Part shown: positions 23,753 through 32,544 of the stretch, in pieces
Layout: each line of letters begins with the position of its first letter
How positions within the stretch are numbered: the first letter of the stretch is position 1
Assembly (NCBI RefSeq): GCF_028882255.1
Contig: NZ_JARBUY010000001.1
Span: 898,344-962,343, forward strand
DNA length: 64,000 nt
Direction: 5' to 3'
Source of the DNA: Maribacter polysaccharolyticus
GTDB lineage: Bacteria > Bacteroidota > Bacteroidia > Flavobacteriales > Flavobacteriaceae
Notes under the pieces: generated by a model
The model's input: only the letters and a program-made list of their open reading frames with translations
Told to the model about the DNA's origin: nothing
Database searches by the model: none
Program-made: the position numbers and the translations under genes

Positions 23753-26700
23753 ATGAAGTGTAATTCATTGGTTCCATTTATTTTTTTTATCCTACTATGT
23801 CCAAATTATGGTTTCTCCCAAAGAGAAACCATTGAATTGAATACGAACTGGAAATTCGTTGAAAAGGATAACCCAAACTTCTCAAATCCCAAAACAAACA
23901 CATCAAATTGGAATGATGTACAAATTCCACACGATTGGGCTTTTGAAAAAGGGATATCCAAAGATGGTGCCCAAGGTGCAAGTGGCGGATATTTTGATGG
24001 CGGTATCGGTTGGTATCAAAGAACATTCAAAGCCTCTAAAAAATGGTCGGATAAACGTGTCATAATTGATTTTGACGGTGTTTATATGAATAGTGAAGTT
24101 TGGGTAAATGGCCATTATCTGGGTAAACGCCCTTACGGCTATATATCATTTCGTTATGACCTTTCCAAATATTTACTACCTGGGAACAACACCATTGCCG
24201 TAAGAGTTGATAATTCGAAAGAGCCTTCTGCTCGGTGGTATCATCCTTGTGGCATTTATGCTCCGGTGCGTTTAATAATTACCGATAAAAAGTTTATACC
24301 CCCTCATGGTGTATATGTAACCACGCCGACAATTACGGCTGATTTCGCCACTGTTAATATAGAAACATCCCTCCAGAATTCGAGTACATCAAAATCGAAA
24401 GGTATTTTGGAAACATCGATTCTAGATGCCAATGGAAACCTTATTTCAAAGAACAGTCGAAAGTTCGTCAGCAAGGGGTCCAATCTTCAACTAACTACGC
24501 GATTGAACATTGAAAATCCTAAATTATGGAGCCCAGACAATCCGTACTTGTATATGGTTATCAGCAGGTTAAAAGAAAAAGGCAAATTGATTGACGAGGT
24601 AAAGACCCGCATAGGAGTGCGTTCCATTGCTTGGAAAACCGATACGGGGTTTTGGTTAAATGGAAAAGCCACAAAATTACTTGGAGTTAGTGAACATTAT
24701 GAAGGTGGGCCTTTAGGAGGTGCATGGACCAAGCCCATGTTACGTTGGAAATTAGGTTTGTTAAAAGATATGGGCGTGAATGCCATACGTACCGCACATA
24801 ACCCCGCACCACCGATATTTTATGAATTATGCGATGAAATGGGGATTTTAGTGATGGATGAAATATTTGATGGATGGTCAAAAAAAGCAAAAGAAGATTA
24901 TGGAAAACAAGCTTTTGATGGTTGGTGGAAAAAAGATATGACGGAATGGTTGTTAAGAAACAGAAACCATCCATCCATTGTTATTTACAGCGTGGGTAAC
25001 GAAACAAAGGGAGATATAGCCAAAGAATTGGTGGCCTTATGTCATGATCTAGATCCTGAAAAACCGGTCACTTCCGGACATAGTTCATCAGAATACATGG
25101 ATGTATATGGAGTAAACGGTGGAAGTGAGAAGCAGGGATTTTTCAATAAACCCCTACCCAATAAACCTTTTGTGTCTACGGAAGCACCACATACCTGGCA
25201 AACCAGGGGGTATTACCGCACTAAAACCTGGTTTAGGGATGGTTATCCCAATAAAGGGCAACAACCCTTTGAGTTACCTGATTTAGCTGCAAAGGAAGTA
25301 TTTCATTATGAATGGGCCCCTGTGAGTAAATGGAAAAACGGGAAACAACATTTCAACTCTTCATACGACAATGCCATGGTCCGGATCTCTGCGCGTAAAA
25401 ACTGGGAGTTGATGAGGGATTTACCCTGGTTTAGTGGCCATTTCCGTTGGACAGGATTTGATTATTACGGTGAAGCGGGTTATGTACATGGCGGTTGGCC
25501 ATTCCGTTTGTTTATGGGAGGTGCGTTGGATGTGGCGGGGTTTAAAAAAGACTTGTTCTATTTTTATCAAAGCCAATGGACCGAAGAACCAATGGCACAT
25601 ATTTTACCTCATTGGACCCATCCAACGTTGGAAAAAGGAGTGGAAATTCCGGTTTGGGTATATTCCAATGGTGATGAGGTAGAATTGTTCTTAAACGGAC
25701 GTTCCCTGGGAAAAGACAAACCAGGAACACAATGGAACGACATGCAATGTGAATGGATGGTGCCTTGGGAGCCCGGAAAATTGATAGCCAAAGCGTATAA
25801 AAATGGAGAGGTAGTGGCCGTATCAAAACAGGTAACAGCTGCAAAACCTTCAGGCATCCAATTAAAGCCAGAAAATGACCATATTGATATTCCTCATGAT
25901 AAAGTAGCCATTGTTACCGCCTATTTGGTTGATGATAAAGGTGTTTACTACCCTTATGGGGAAAATAAAATTCATTATCACCTTAAAGGGAATGCCGTGT
26001 TACTCTCTTTAGAAAACGGCGATCCCGTGGACACCACCAAAAATGTCGGGGTCAGCTCAAAAAAGGCTTTTATGGGAGCTACCAGGGCTTTCTTAAAATG
26101 GTCTGGATCCGATAAAAACATTGCCTTGACCGCAGGTGCGATTGTAGGGGAAAAGCAACTGTTAACCTCTAAAAAAGTAAGTATCGATGTAAAAACCCTA
26201 TATGTAACGGGAACAAAAAAAGAAGCATCCTTTACGGTATATTACACCATTGACGGAACCATACCCACAACAAAAAGTCGCATATATAAAACTCCTTTTG
26301 AAATTGATTCAGGAACAACCGTAAAGGCCATTGTTGTCGATAATGGACAAGTAATATTGAATATGGAAGAAAAGTTTGACGAAGAATTGGGCTTATCTTT
26401 TAATGACGTCAAAACACAAAAAACAGCAAAAATAAACACGAATGGCATGTTAGCAGCCGATGCCGATATAGAAGGAGCTAAAGTGGTTTCCATTGACGGT
26501 AAGCACTTTCTGGATTTCAAAAGTGGTGAAGGAAGTGTAGTTTGGTATCAGGAAAATGATGGAAGTGCAGGAACATTCAGTTTAAGGTTCACTTATGCTT
26601 CAAATGATTTAACGGCTAGACCGATGGAGCTTGTGATCAATAATGAGCGTGTTGGTATCATAGATTTCAAATCATCAGGGGCTTGGAACGTTCAATGGAA

Positions 26701-26803
26701 AGAAGTCAAGGTCAAAGCCCTGTTACAAGCAGGGGCCAATTATATTGAATTGAAAACAATTGGAAAAAGCGGACCCCATCTCTTCATGTTGAACGTGGAG
26801 TAA
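23753..26803 (+). CDS. GH2 glycosidase with C-terminal FN3-like and CBM-like domains
   Basis: Exported 1016-residue GH2 enzyme (Sec signal about 1-22, YGFSQ). Jelly roll with IPHDWAFEKG and ARWYHPCGIY; immunoglobulin-like domain; barrel with RTAHNPAPP, acid/base YSVGNETKG (Glu417) and nucleophile STEAPHTW (Glu477). After the barrel come a DUF4982-like segment (PVWVYSNGDEVELFLNG), a chitobiase C-terminal-like repeat (YYTIDGTIPTTKS) and a final beta-sandwich of about 110 residues resembling CBM6/35. This architecture is frequent in Bacteroidota beta-galactosidases of marine PULs, though beta-glucuronidase cannot be excluded. Last gene of the plus operon; a strong stem-loop lies about 270 bp downstream. 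Confidence 0.9.
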   Translation: MKCNSLVPFIFFILLCPNYGFSQRETIELNTNWKFVEKDNPNFSNPKTNTSNWNDVQIPHDWAFEKGISKDGAQGASGGYFDGGIGWYQRTFKASKKWSDKRVIIDFDGVYMNSEVWVNGHYLGKRPYGYISFRYDLSKYLLPGNNTIAVRVDNSKEPSARWYHPCGIYAPVRLIITDKKFIPPHGVYVTTPTITADFATVNIETSLQNSSTSKSKGILETSILDANGNLISKNSRKFVSKGSNLQLTTRLNIENPKLWSPDNPYLYMVISRLKEKGKLIDEVKTRIGVRSIAWKTDTGFWLNGKATKLLGVSEHYEGGPLGGAWTKPMLRWKLGLLKDMGVNAIRTAHNPAPPIFYELCDEMGILVMDEIFDGWSKKAKEDYGKQAFDGWWKKDMTEWLLRNRNHPSIVIYSVGNETKGDIAKELVALCHDLDPEKPVTSGHSSSEYMDVYGVNGGSEKQGFFNKPLPNKPFVSTEAPHTWQTRGYYRTKTWFRDGYPNKGQQPFELPDLAAKEVFHYEWAPVSKWKNGKQHFNSSYDNAMVRISARKNWELMRDLPWFSGHFRWTGFDYYGEAGYVHGGWPFRLFMGGALDVAGFKKDLFYFYQSQWTEEPMAHILPHWTHPTLEKGVEIPVWVYSNGDEVELFLNGRSLGKDKPGTQWNDMQCEWMVPWEPGKLIAKAYKNGEVVAVSKQVTAAKPSGIQLKPENDHIDIPHDKVAIVTAYLVDDKGVYYPYGENKIHYHLKGNAVLLSLENGDPVDTTKNVGVSSKKAFMGATRAFLKWSGSDKNIALTAGAIVGEKQLLTSKKVSIDVKTLYVTGTKKEASFTVYYTIDGTIPTTKSRIYKTPFEIDSGTTVKAIVVDNGQVILNMEEKFDEELGLSFNDVKTQKTAKINTNGMLAADADIEGAKVVSIDGKHFLDFKSGEGSVVWYQENDGSAGTFSLRFTYASNDLTARPMELVINNERVGIIDFKSSGAWNVQWKEVKVKALLQAGANYIELKTIGKSGPHLFMLNVE

Positions 26804-27125
26804 TCCGTTAGGTGATTTTCACTTGGTTACAGTGTGCTTTACTTGAGTGACTCCAATTCAAGTAAATTCATGCAAAAGCGGGTCGATCGACTATAAATCC
26901 AGACCATACCAATAGGCCAAGTATCGTTAATATTTTTGGTTGACGGTTTGTCGGAAAGTGTAGGGGATAAAAACAATGAAATCGCTAAATCTAAACTCCT
27001 CTTTAGATATGGAACTGCTTGATTATCCCAAACTTTATTAAGGTTATCGTCCTTTATTCCATTGGGATGCCTTCCTCCTTTTAATCGGTCGGGTTTAAAG
27101 GAAGGAGGGCACCTCAATTACACCC
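26804..27125. other. Convergent intergenic region
   Basis: 322 bp between the 3' ends of the plus-strand GH2 and the minus-strand sulfatase-PA14 gene. It holds the stem-loop at 27069-27110. A 92-codon open stretch on the minus strand has no start context, signal or family resemblance and is not called as a gene. Confidence 0.5.
27069..27110. terminator. Stem-loop between convergent genes, possible bidirectional terminator
   Basis: Left arm 27069-27084 pairs with right arm 27095-27110 over 16 positions with one C-A mismatch and two G-U pairs, loop of 10 nt. It lies 16 bp past the sulfatase stop and between two converging genes, where a shared terminator is expected. No long T-run follows on either side, so it may instead protect mRNA 3' ends. 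Confidence 0.55.
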
Positions 27126-29243
27126 CTAATTCTTTGCTATAAACAATGCCTCTTCCGGAATGGCATTTTTCACTATTCCAGGCCCGCTCCATTCCAATTT
27201 AAGGGATGGTTTCCCCTTTCTGGGGCTTTTATGGAAAACCCTAAAAGGATGCAGGCCAGCCTTTAGTTTAATGCTTCCGCTTTTGGGTGATCTTTGAAAA
27301 TACCCATAATCCGCATCAACGACCACCGCATCATGGATTCTCAGAAGTGCCCCCGAGTTGGCCGATAGGTAAAAAGTATATTCTCCATCAACGGGGACCC
27401 GTATATACCCCTCGAAGAACATAGCTCCAGAATCATCACCGCCATTTATGGTACCGTTCAACCGGTCAACGACACCTGCTTCATATTGGTCAAGGGTTGC
27501 CACTTTGGGCACCCATGGAAAATCGCCCTTAAAGGACTTCCATGAAACACCATTTTGAACATCCTCCTTGTCCGAGGCAGGAATGAGGGCATTATCATAA
27601 GGCCTTATTGCCGTACTATTTGGGATTCGAGACCCTAGGACCTTGTCCTTCATCTTTTGCTGCAACGGGGCCAGCTTTGGGTCATTCGCCAAATTGCGGG
27701 TCTGTTGGGGATCCTTGACTACATCATAAATTTCAAAATCATCGTTATGGGATTTGATATCGTAACGCAGCCCAACATAATCGTCTATACGCACCAGCTG
27801 CATTTGATTGCGACGACGTCCTTGGTGCTTCGGAATAAAATCTGAATATTCCGGTGTTTTACCCGGCTGATAATATTCTATATAGATAGTACTCTCGGGC
27901 TGTTCACCTTTTCCCAATAATGAAGGCAATAGGGATACCCCATCAGATACGGCCGGAGCGGGAAGTTTGGCCATCTGTGCAAAAGTAGGCATCCAATCAT
28001 AGGATATACTGGGGGTGTCAATTTTATTGCCTGCCAGAATATTCCCTGGCCATAGTGCCAATGTGGGCATACGCACGCCCCCTTCCAGACAATCGCGCTT
28101 AATTCCATCAAAAGGCCCAAAACTCTTGAAAAATGTAGGTTCTATGGGTTCATTAGCCAAATAGGATTCCCTTGAGGGGCCATTGTCGGAAGTAAATACA
28201 ACCATGGTATTTTTATCAATTTTCAAATCCTTGAGCAGTTGCAGGATATCGCCCACAGCATCGTCTATACGTCTCGTGTCCGTTGCATAACGTTTATAGA
28301 CCTCTGGCCAAGCTACATGTGGGGTTTCCGGTTTCCCATCATCATCATAGGTCGCATCGGCATAATCGGGATGCATCCAGGAATCCACCTTTCCTGAAGC
28401 CGTATTGATCATATGCCCCGGCTCCCCCAACCATTGAAGGCCTCCTTTTAAACCACCTCCTTCCGGATAGGCCTGGGTAGGGAGTTCGAGAACGGCATGT
28501 GGGGTATCATAGGCCAGGAACATAAAAAAGGGGGTATTGGCCTCCTCGCTATTTTTAAAATCCACTATCCACCTTTTAGCGGCTGCCGTAAACAAGTCAG
28601 TCGTATAACATTTATCCAGATCTTCGGCTATATTGACCCTGTTTTCATACACTTCCTTCTTGCCCCTATAAATACCTTCTTTGGGATAGTGCTCATGGCC
28701 ATCACCATGCCGTATATAGCCAAGGTAATAATCGAAGCCGCGGTTAAGGGGGTGGGCCGTCCAGTTAGGAGCCTTCCCGCCCTTACCTTGTAAACCCCAT
28801 TTGCCTATGGCCGCTGTGGTATAGCCCGCAGTTTGCAATACGGACCCTAAAGTATGGTTGTTGTCCAAGGCCTTGTCGAACTGATTGTCCCTCATATTGG
28901 CATGACCCTGACTCCGTCCTAACAACAGGGAGGCTCTGGAAGGTGCGCAAACAGGGGCTGCGGAATAATGCTGTGATAGCAAGGCTCCTTCTGCTGCCAT
29001 TCGATCCAGATTGGGCGTATACTCCCTCGGATGGTCTTCCCCCTTTTCCTTGTCCCTCATATTCTGAAACAATACCCCTAGGTCTCCATACCCCAGATCA
29101 TCGGTAAGGATGAAAATGATATTGGGCTTTTTGCTCTCCCCAACATCCACCGGTTTCACATTACTTTGGGCAGTTAATGTTTTTGTGCCCACCATCAGTA
29201 TTAGGGCGAACATAATTTTTGAAATCGTTGTTTTATAAGGCAT
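27126..29243 (-). CDS. Sulfatase S1 with C-terminal PA14-like domain
   Basis: Exported protein of 705 residues with a Sec signal (about 1-25, LTAQ). Sulfatase core: NIIFILTDDLGYGDLG, CAPSR with Cys99 (formylglycine site), AIGKWGLQG and FTSDNGPSRES. From about residue 570 a separate beta-domain follows: GAMFFEGYIRVPVDGEYTF, then SANSGALLRIHD and GLHPFRVFH, the pattern of PA14 domains, which often bind sugars. A sulfatase carrying its own PA14 module is uncommon and suggests targeting to the polymer or cell surface. Lies 47 bp downstream of GH30 on the minus strand. The sulfate position attacked cannot be inferred. Confidence 0.9.
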   Translation of the reverse strand: MPYKTTISKIMFALILMVGTKTLTAQSNVKPVDVGESKKPNIIFILTDDLGYGDLGVLFQNMRDKEKGEDHPREYTPNLDRMAAEGALLSQHYSAAPVCAPSRASLLLGRSQGHANMRDNQFDKALDNNHTLGSVLQTAGYTTAAIGKWGLQGKGGKAPNWTAHPLNRGFDYYLGYIRHGDGHEHYPKEGIYRGKKEVYENRVNIAEDLDKCYTTDLFTAAAKRWIVDFKNSEEANTPFFMFLAYDTPHAVLELPTQAYPEGGGLKGGLQWLGEPGHMINTASGKVDSWMHPDYADATYDDDGKPETPHVAWPEVYKRYATDTRRIDDAVGDILQLLKDLKIDKNTMVVFTSDNGPSRESYLANEPIEPTFFKSFGPFDGIKRDCLEGGVRMPTLALWPGNILAGNKIDTPSISYDWMPTFAQMAKLPAPAVSDGVSLLPSLLGKGEQPESTIYIEYYQPGKTPEYSDFIPKHQGRRRNQMQLVRIDDYVGLRYDIKSHNDDFEIYDVVKDPQQTRNLANDPKLAPLQQKMKDKVLGSRIPNSTAIRPYDNALIPASDKEDVQNGVSWKSFKGDFPWVPKVATLDQYEAGVVDRLNGTINGGDDSGAMFFEGYIRVPVDGEYTFYLSANSGALLRIHDAVVVDADYGYFQRSPKSGSIKLKAGLHPFRVFHKSPRKGKPSLKLEWSGPGIVKNAIPEEALFIAKN

Positions 29244-29290
29244 AAAGCGTTTTTTCTTTTTTGATTAAAAATGGTTCGGGCAAATAAGCA

Positions 29291-30835
29291 TTAATCCACC
29301 TCCCTTAAAACAAGTGTGGTCAGTGATTTTCCCAAGACCTGTATTTTATTTTTACCTAATTGAGCGTTGGGCATTTTACTAAGGTCATTAGATTCATTGG
29401 TAACATAACTCTCGATTTTGGTTTTTGACGGTAAGGCTACATTCAATTTTACATCCATAGCGGTATCCCGTTGGTTTACGATAACCAACACCAAACTTTT
29501 GTCCACATTCATATAGCCCGATATCAATACCCCATCCTTCAGGTTTTCCTCTTTGTTGAAATTGTCATAGGTAACCGAGACCCTTTTCGCCCCGGGCCTT
29601 ATAAACCGTGAATAATTCCCCAAGGCCCAAAGCAATTTGGAGTCATGGAAATTCCCATCCCCATTGTCCTTATCAACATAAATAAGTCCGTCCTTAAAGT
29701 CATAAGGACTCATAGCCAACCACCAGTGCCAGGCACTGGCATTGGCAATGGTAAGATCGGCATGGATGAGGCGGGCTACATACAGCGCTGTGGACATCCC
29801 AAAATCCCGACCTTTCCCCTTGATTTCCTCATTGTTCTCCAAAATACAGTATTCGCTCATCCAATATTCCAAGGAAGGGAATTCCACTAGTTTTTCGGCA
29901 ATTCGTTCCCTTTCCTTTTTCAGTTTTGAAATATCCCAAGTAGTAAAATAACTATGTGCCGCGATCTTTGGGGCTAAGGATTTTAGATTCCCCAAATAAT
30001 TAGGGCTTTCAGGGCCAAAAAAAGATGCTATTTGATTGCTTCTATTATGGTACTTTTCTTTTTCCCCTGTCAAATAGTCTATTTGACCGGCTTCTGTAAT
30101 TTCAAGTTTGGTATCTATTTTATGCCGTGTAAAAACCGAATCGATCACCCTAGTTGCATTGGCCAATTCGTCATTGTTCCAAGGCGATCCTTCCTGCCCC
30201 CCTTTCCACTCCCATTGTGGTTCATTGAACGGACTTATATAATCAAAATCAATAGCTAGACGACCCCTAAAATGTTTTAGTACCCTTGTAAGAAAGTTGG
30301 CATAATCGACATAATTGTCCTGGGATAAATTGGACGAGAAGCCATCATCGGAATGCGCCTTATTGTTTCTTGTTAACTGTATAGGCGGACTATTGACAAA
30401 CGCAATGAATTGATTTACCCCTCGTTTCTTCGCCGCTTGTAAGAACCATTGTTGCCCAGCCTGCTTTTGCCAATCATAACTCCCATCATCCTGTAAAAAA
30501 CCTTCAGCCCTTCTCCATAAATCCTTTATACCACTTTCTTCACCTTGGGTCCTACTCCCCGCCCCAATATTAAAACGCCATGCCGACAGGCCAATTCCCA
30601 TGGGAGAACCATTGGCATCGCTTTCCATGCTAAACAACCAGTCGGCCATTCGTTCTTTTTTTTCGCTGGGCCATAGACCCGTATACTGGGCGGACCAAGC
30701 ATCCGAGGCCGCGAAATTGTGAATGGACTGGAAAAGGATATTTCTATTTATATGGACTTCAATAGTAGCATTTTGCTGTGCATGCGTCCCATAAAAAGAG
30801 CACAAAAGAAAGTATATTTTCAACCAGTTTTTCAT
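29291..30835 (-). CDS. GH30 glycoside hydrolase, endo-galactanase-like
   Basis: Exported 514-residue enzyme. The ATG at 30835 gives a good signal (MKNWLKIYFLLCSFYGTHAQ); the in-frame ATG at 30880 adds 15 residues before it. Clan GH-A features: acid/base SPFNEPQWEW (Glu205), nucleophile YWMSEYCIL (Glu328), WRFNIGAGS and FVNSPP typical of the GH30 group that contains endo-beta-1,6-galactanases. A C-terminal beta-domain ends in LTTLVLREVD. The probable target is a beta-linked galactan or similar branch, inferred from resemblance only. The SusC-SusD-sulfatase terminator lies upstream, so it likely has its own promoter in 30836-30924. Confidence 0.85.
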   Translation of the reverse strand: MKNWLKIYFLLCSFYGTHAQQNATIEVHINRNILFQSIHNFAASDAWSAQYTGLWPSEKKERMADWLFSMESDANGSPMGIGLSAWRFNIGAGSRTQGEESGIKDLWRRAEGFLQDDGSYDWQKQAGQQWFLQAAKKRGVNQFIAFVNSPPIQLTRNNKAHSDDGFSSNLSQDNYVDYANFLTRVLKHFRGRLAIDFDYISPFNEPQWEWKGGQEGSPWNNDELANATRVIDSVFTRHKIDTKLEITEAGQIDYLTGEKEKYHNRSNQIASFFGPESPNYLGNLKSLAPKIAAHSYFTTWDISKLKKERERIAEKLVEFPSLEYWMSEYCILENNEEIKGKGRDFGMSTALYVARLIHADLTIANASAWHWWLAMSPYDFKDGLIYVDKDNGDGNFHDSKLLWALGNYSRFIRPGAKRVSVTYDNFNKEENLKDGVLISGYMNVDKSLVLVIVNQRDTAMDVKLNVALPSKTKIESYVTNESNDLSKMPNAQLGKNKIQVLGKSLTTLVLREVD

Positions 30836-30924
30836 CTCGGCTATTTTCTGGATTACATTAAGGTAAAATAGTTTTTTCAACCTAACCTAGGGGGTAGGGC
30901 AAATGGGTGACATATATCGTTGAA

Positions 30925-30954
30925 AAGAACCCTATGTATACTGATAGGGTTCTT
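30925..30954 (-). terminator. Rho-independent terminator of the susC-susD-sulfatase operon
   Basis: Perfect 11-bp stem (AAGAACCCTAT at 30925-30935 with ATAGGGTTCTT at 30944-30954) and an 8-nt loop. Read on the minus strand the stem ends in TTCTTTTC, a short T-run. It begins 33 bp after the stop of the sulfatase at 30987, so it should end the operon there. Confidence 0.8.
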
Positions 30955-30986
30955 AATAACTAAACTAATCCAACAACTAACAATTC

Positions 30987-32477
30987 TTATTCTTCACTCA
31001 AATAGGTGCCTTGATCAAAGGTAAACACCTCTGAGGGCGTCCTGGCTTCTTCAAAAATATTTTTCATTTCTTCTACCACCTTTGGATAATCCTTGGCAAG
31101 ATTATTCTCTTCACCCAGATCGGAGTCCAGGTCATAAAGCTCTATAGAAGCATCGGGCGAACTAAACACATTGTATTTAACGGCTTTCCAATTGCCTTTT
31201 CTAATGGCTTGTCGACCGCCTTTTTCATGAAATTCCCAATAGAGATATTCATGTTCATTTTGATCTTTTTCCTGACCTAAGAGGGTCGGCAAAAAGGAAA
31301 TCCCATCCAAAGAAGGAGGAACTTCCAAATCAACGATATTGGAAAACGTGGGAAATACGTCCCAAAAGGCTGAAACATGATCGGTTCTGGTATTTGGTTG
31401 AACGTGCCCGGGCCATTTTACGATTAAGGGAACACGAATCCCCCCTTCATAAAGATCTCTCTTGGTCCCCTTAAAGGGACCGTTACTGTTAAAATAATCC
31501 GGGTCGGCACCACCTTCAGTATGGGGGCCGTTATCCGAGGTAAAAATCAAAATGGTATTGTCCGCAATACCCAACTGTTCCAATTTGGCCATAATCTCCC
31601 CAACTTGATTGTCCAATATATGAATCATGGACACAAAGGCGGCATGGGGTTCTTTCTGTGATTCATAGGGCCCTTTTCTGTATTCAGGTCCGTCATCCAC
31701 ACCCACATAGGCTTTTTCTGGCGGGAATTTTCCTCTGTATTTTTGCATGATTTCCTCGGGAGCTGCAAGTTCTGCATGGGGTATGATCGATGCCACATAA
31801 AGAAAAAATGGATTATCCCTGTTGATTTCAATAAAATCGAGCGTTTTCTCATGTATGAGTTGGGGTGCATAAACCCCTTTTTGCTGCCCTGAATTTTCCT
31901 CCAACACCAAAGAGTCCGAATTGGCCCATAGGTGGCGCGGATAATAATTATGTCCCATGCGTTGGCAATTGTACCCAAAAAAAGTATCAAACCCTTGGTT
32001 CATAGGGTCGCCTTCGGAATTTGGAAAACCAAGTCCCCATTTGCCAAAAGCTCCGGTGACATATCCGGCCTTTTTCATGGCTTCCGCCAAGGTATAGGTA
32101 TTGTCCGGTATGGGGTACTGCCCTTCGGGTTGTATTTCCTTGTTACCCCTAACAAAGGTATGGCCGGTATGCATTCCCGTCAACAAAGCAGATCTAGACG
32201 GGGCACATACCGTACTACCGGAATAATGTTCGGTAAAAAGCATTCCCTCCCTTGCCAACTTATCTATGTTGGGTGTCGTAAACTTCCGCTGTCCGTAGGC
32301 ACTTAGATCCCCGTAACCCAAATCATCGGCCAAAATGTAAATAATATTGGGTTTGGCAGCCTTTTCCTGTGTACTTTCGGTTGTGGCTCCCTCAGTGAGC
32401 TGTCCCTTGTTTTTACAAGAGGACAATCCCATTATCAAGGATATTAATATAACTAAAAAGATAGGTGGTCTGATCAT
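30987..32477 (-). CDS. Sulfatase S1, lipoprotein
   Basis: Lipoprotein sulfatase of 496 residues. I chose ATG 32477: it yields a lipobox signal (MIRPPIFLVILISLIMGLSSC, Cys21) and avoids overlap with the SusD stop, whereas the longest reading from 32558 runs into susD. Core motifs: NIIYILADDLGYGDLS, CAPSR with Cys91 (formylglycine), GAFGKWGLG, SIIPHAEL and FTSDNGPH. It resembles the arylsulfatase A-like group of S1. It is the third gene of the susC-susD operon, the usual position for an enzyme working on surface-bound polysaccharide, and its lipid anchor fits an outer-membrane location. Confidence 0.9.
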   Translation of the reverse strand: MIRPPIFLVILISLIMGLSSCKNKGQLTEGATTESTQEKAAKPNIIYILADDLGYGDLSAYGQRKFTTPNIDKLAREGMLFTEHYSGSTVCAPSRSALLTGMHTGHTFVRGNKEIQPEGQYPIPDNTYTLAEAMKKAGYVTGAFGKWGLGFPNSEGDPMNQGFDTFFGYNCQRMGHNYYPRHLWANSDSLVLEENSGQQKGVYAPQLIHEKTLDFIEINRDNPFFLYVASIIPHAELAAPEEIMQKYRGKFPPEKAYVGVDDGPEYRKGPYESQKEPHAAFVSMIHILDNQVGEIMAKLEQLGIADNTILIFTSDNGPHTEGGADPDYFNSNGPFKGTKRDLYEGGIRVPLIVKWPGHVQPNTRTDHVSAFWDVFPTFSNIVDLEVPPSLDGISFLPTLLGQEKDQNEHEYLYWEFHEKGGRQAIRKGNWKAVKYNVFSSPDASIELYDLDSDLGEENNLAKDYPKVVEEMKNIFEEARTPSEVFTFDQGTYLSEE

Positions 32478-32544
32478 TATAATGGTATTATAAAATACCA
32501 TGGGGCAGGTTAAATTGCCCCATGGAAGTAACTTAATTTTGAAA

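Noticed and set aside
26839-27117. 92-codon open stretch on the minus strand in the convergent gap
   Set aside because: It has no recognisable family, no signal, no start context, and it overlaps the stem-loop at 27069-27110. It reads as a chance frame.
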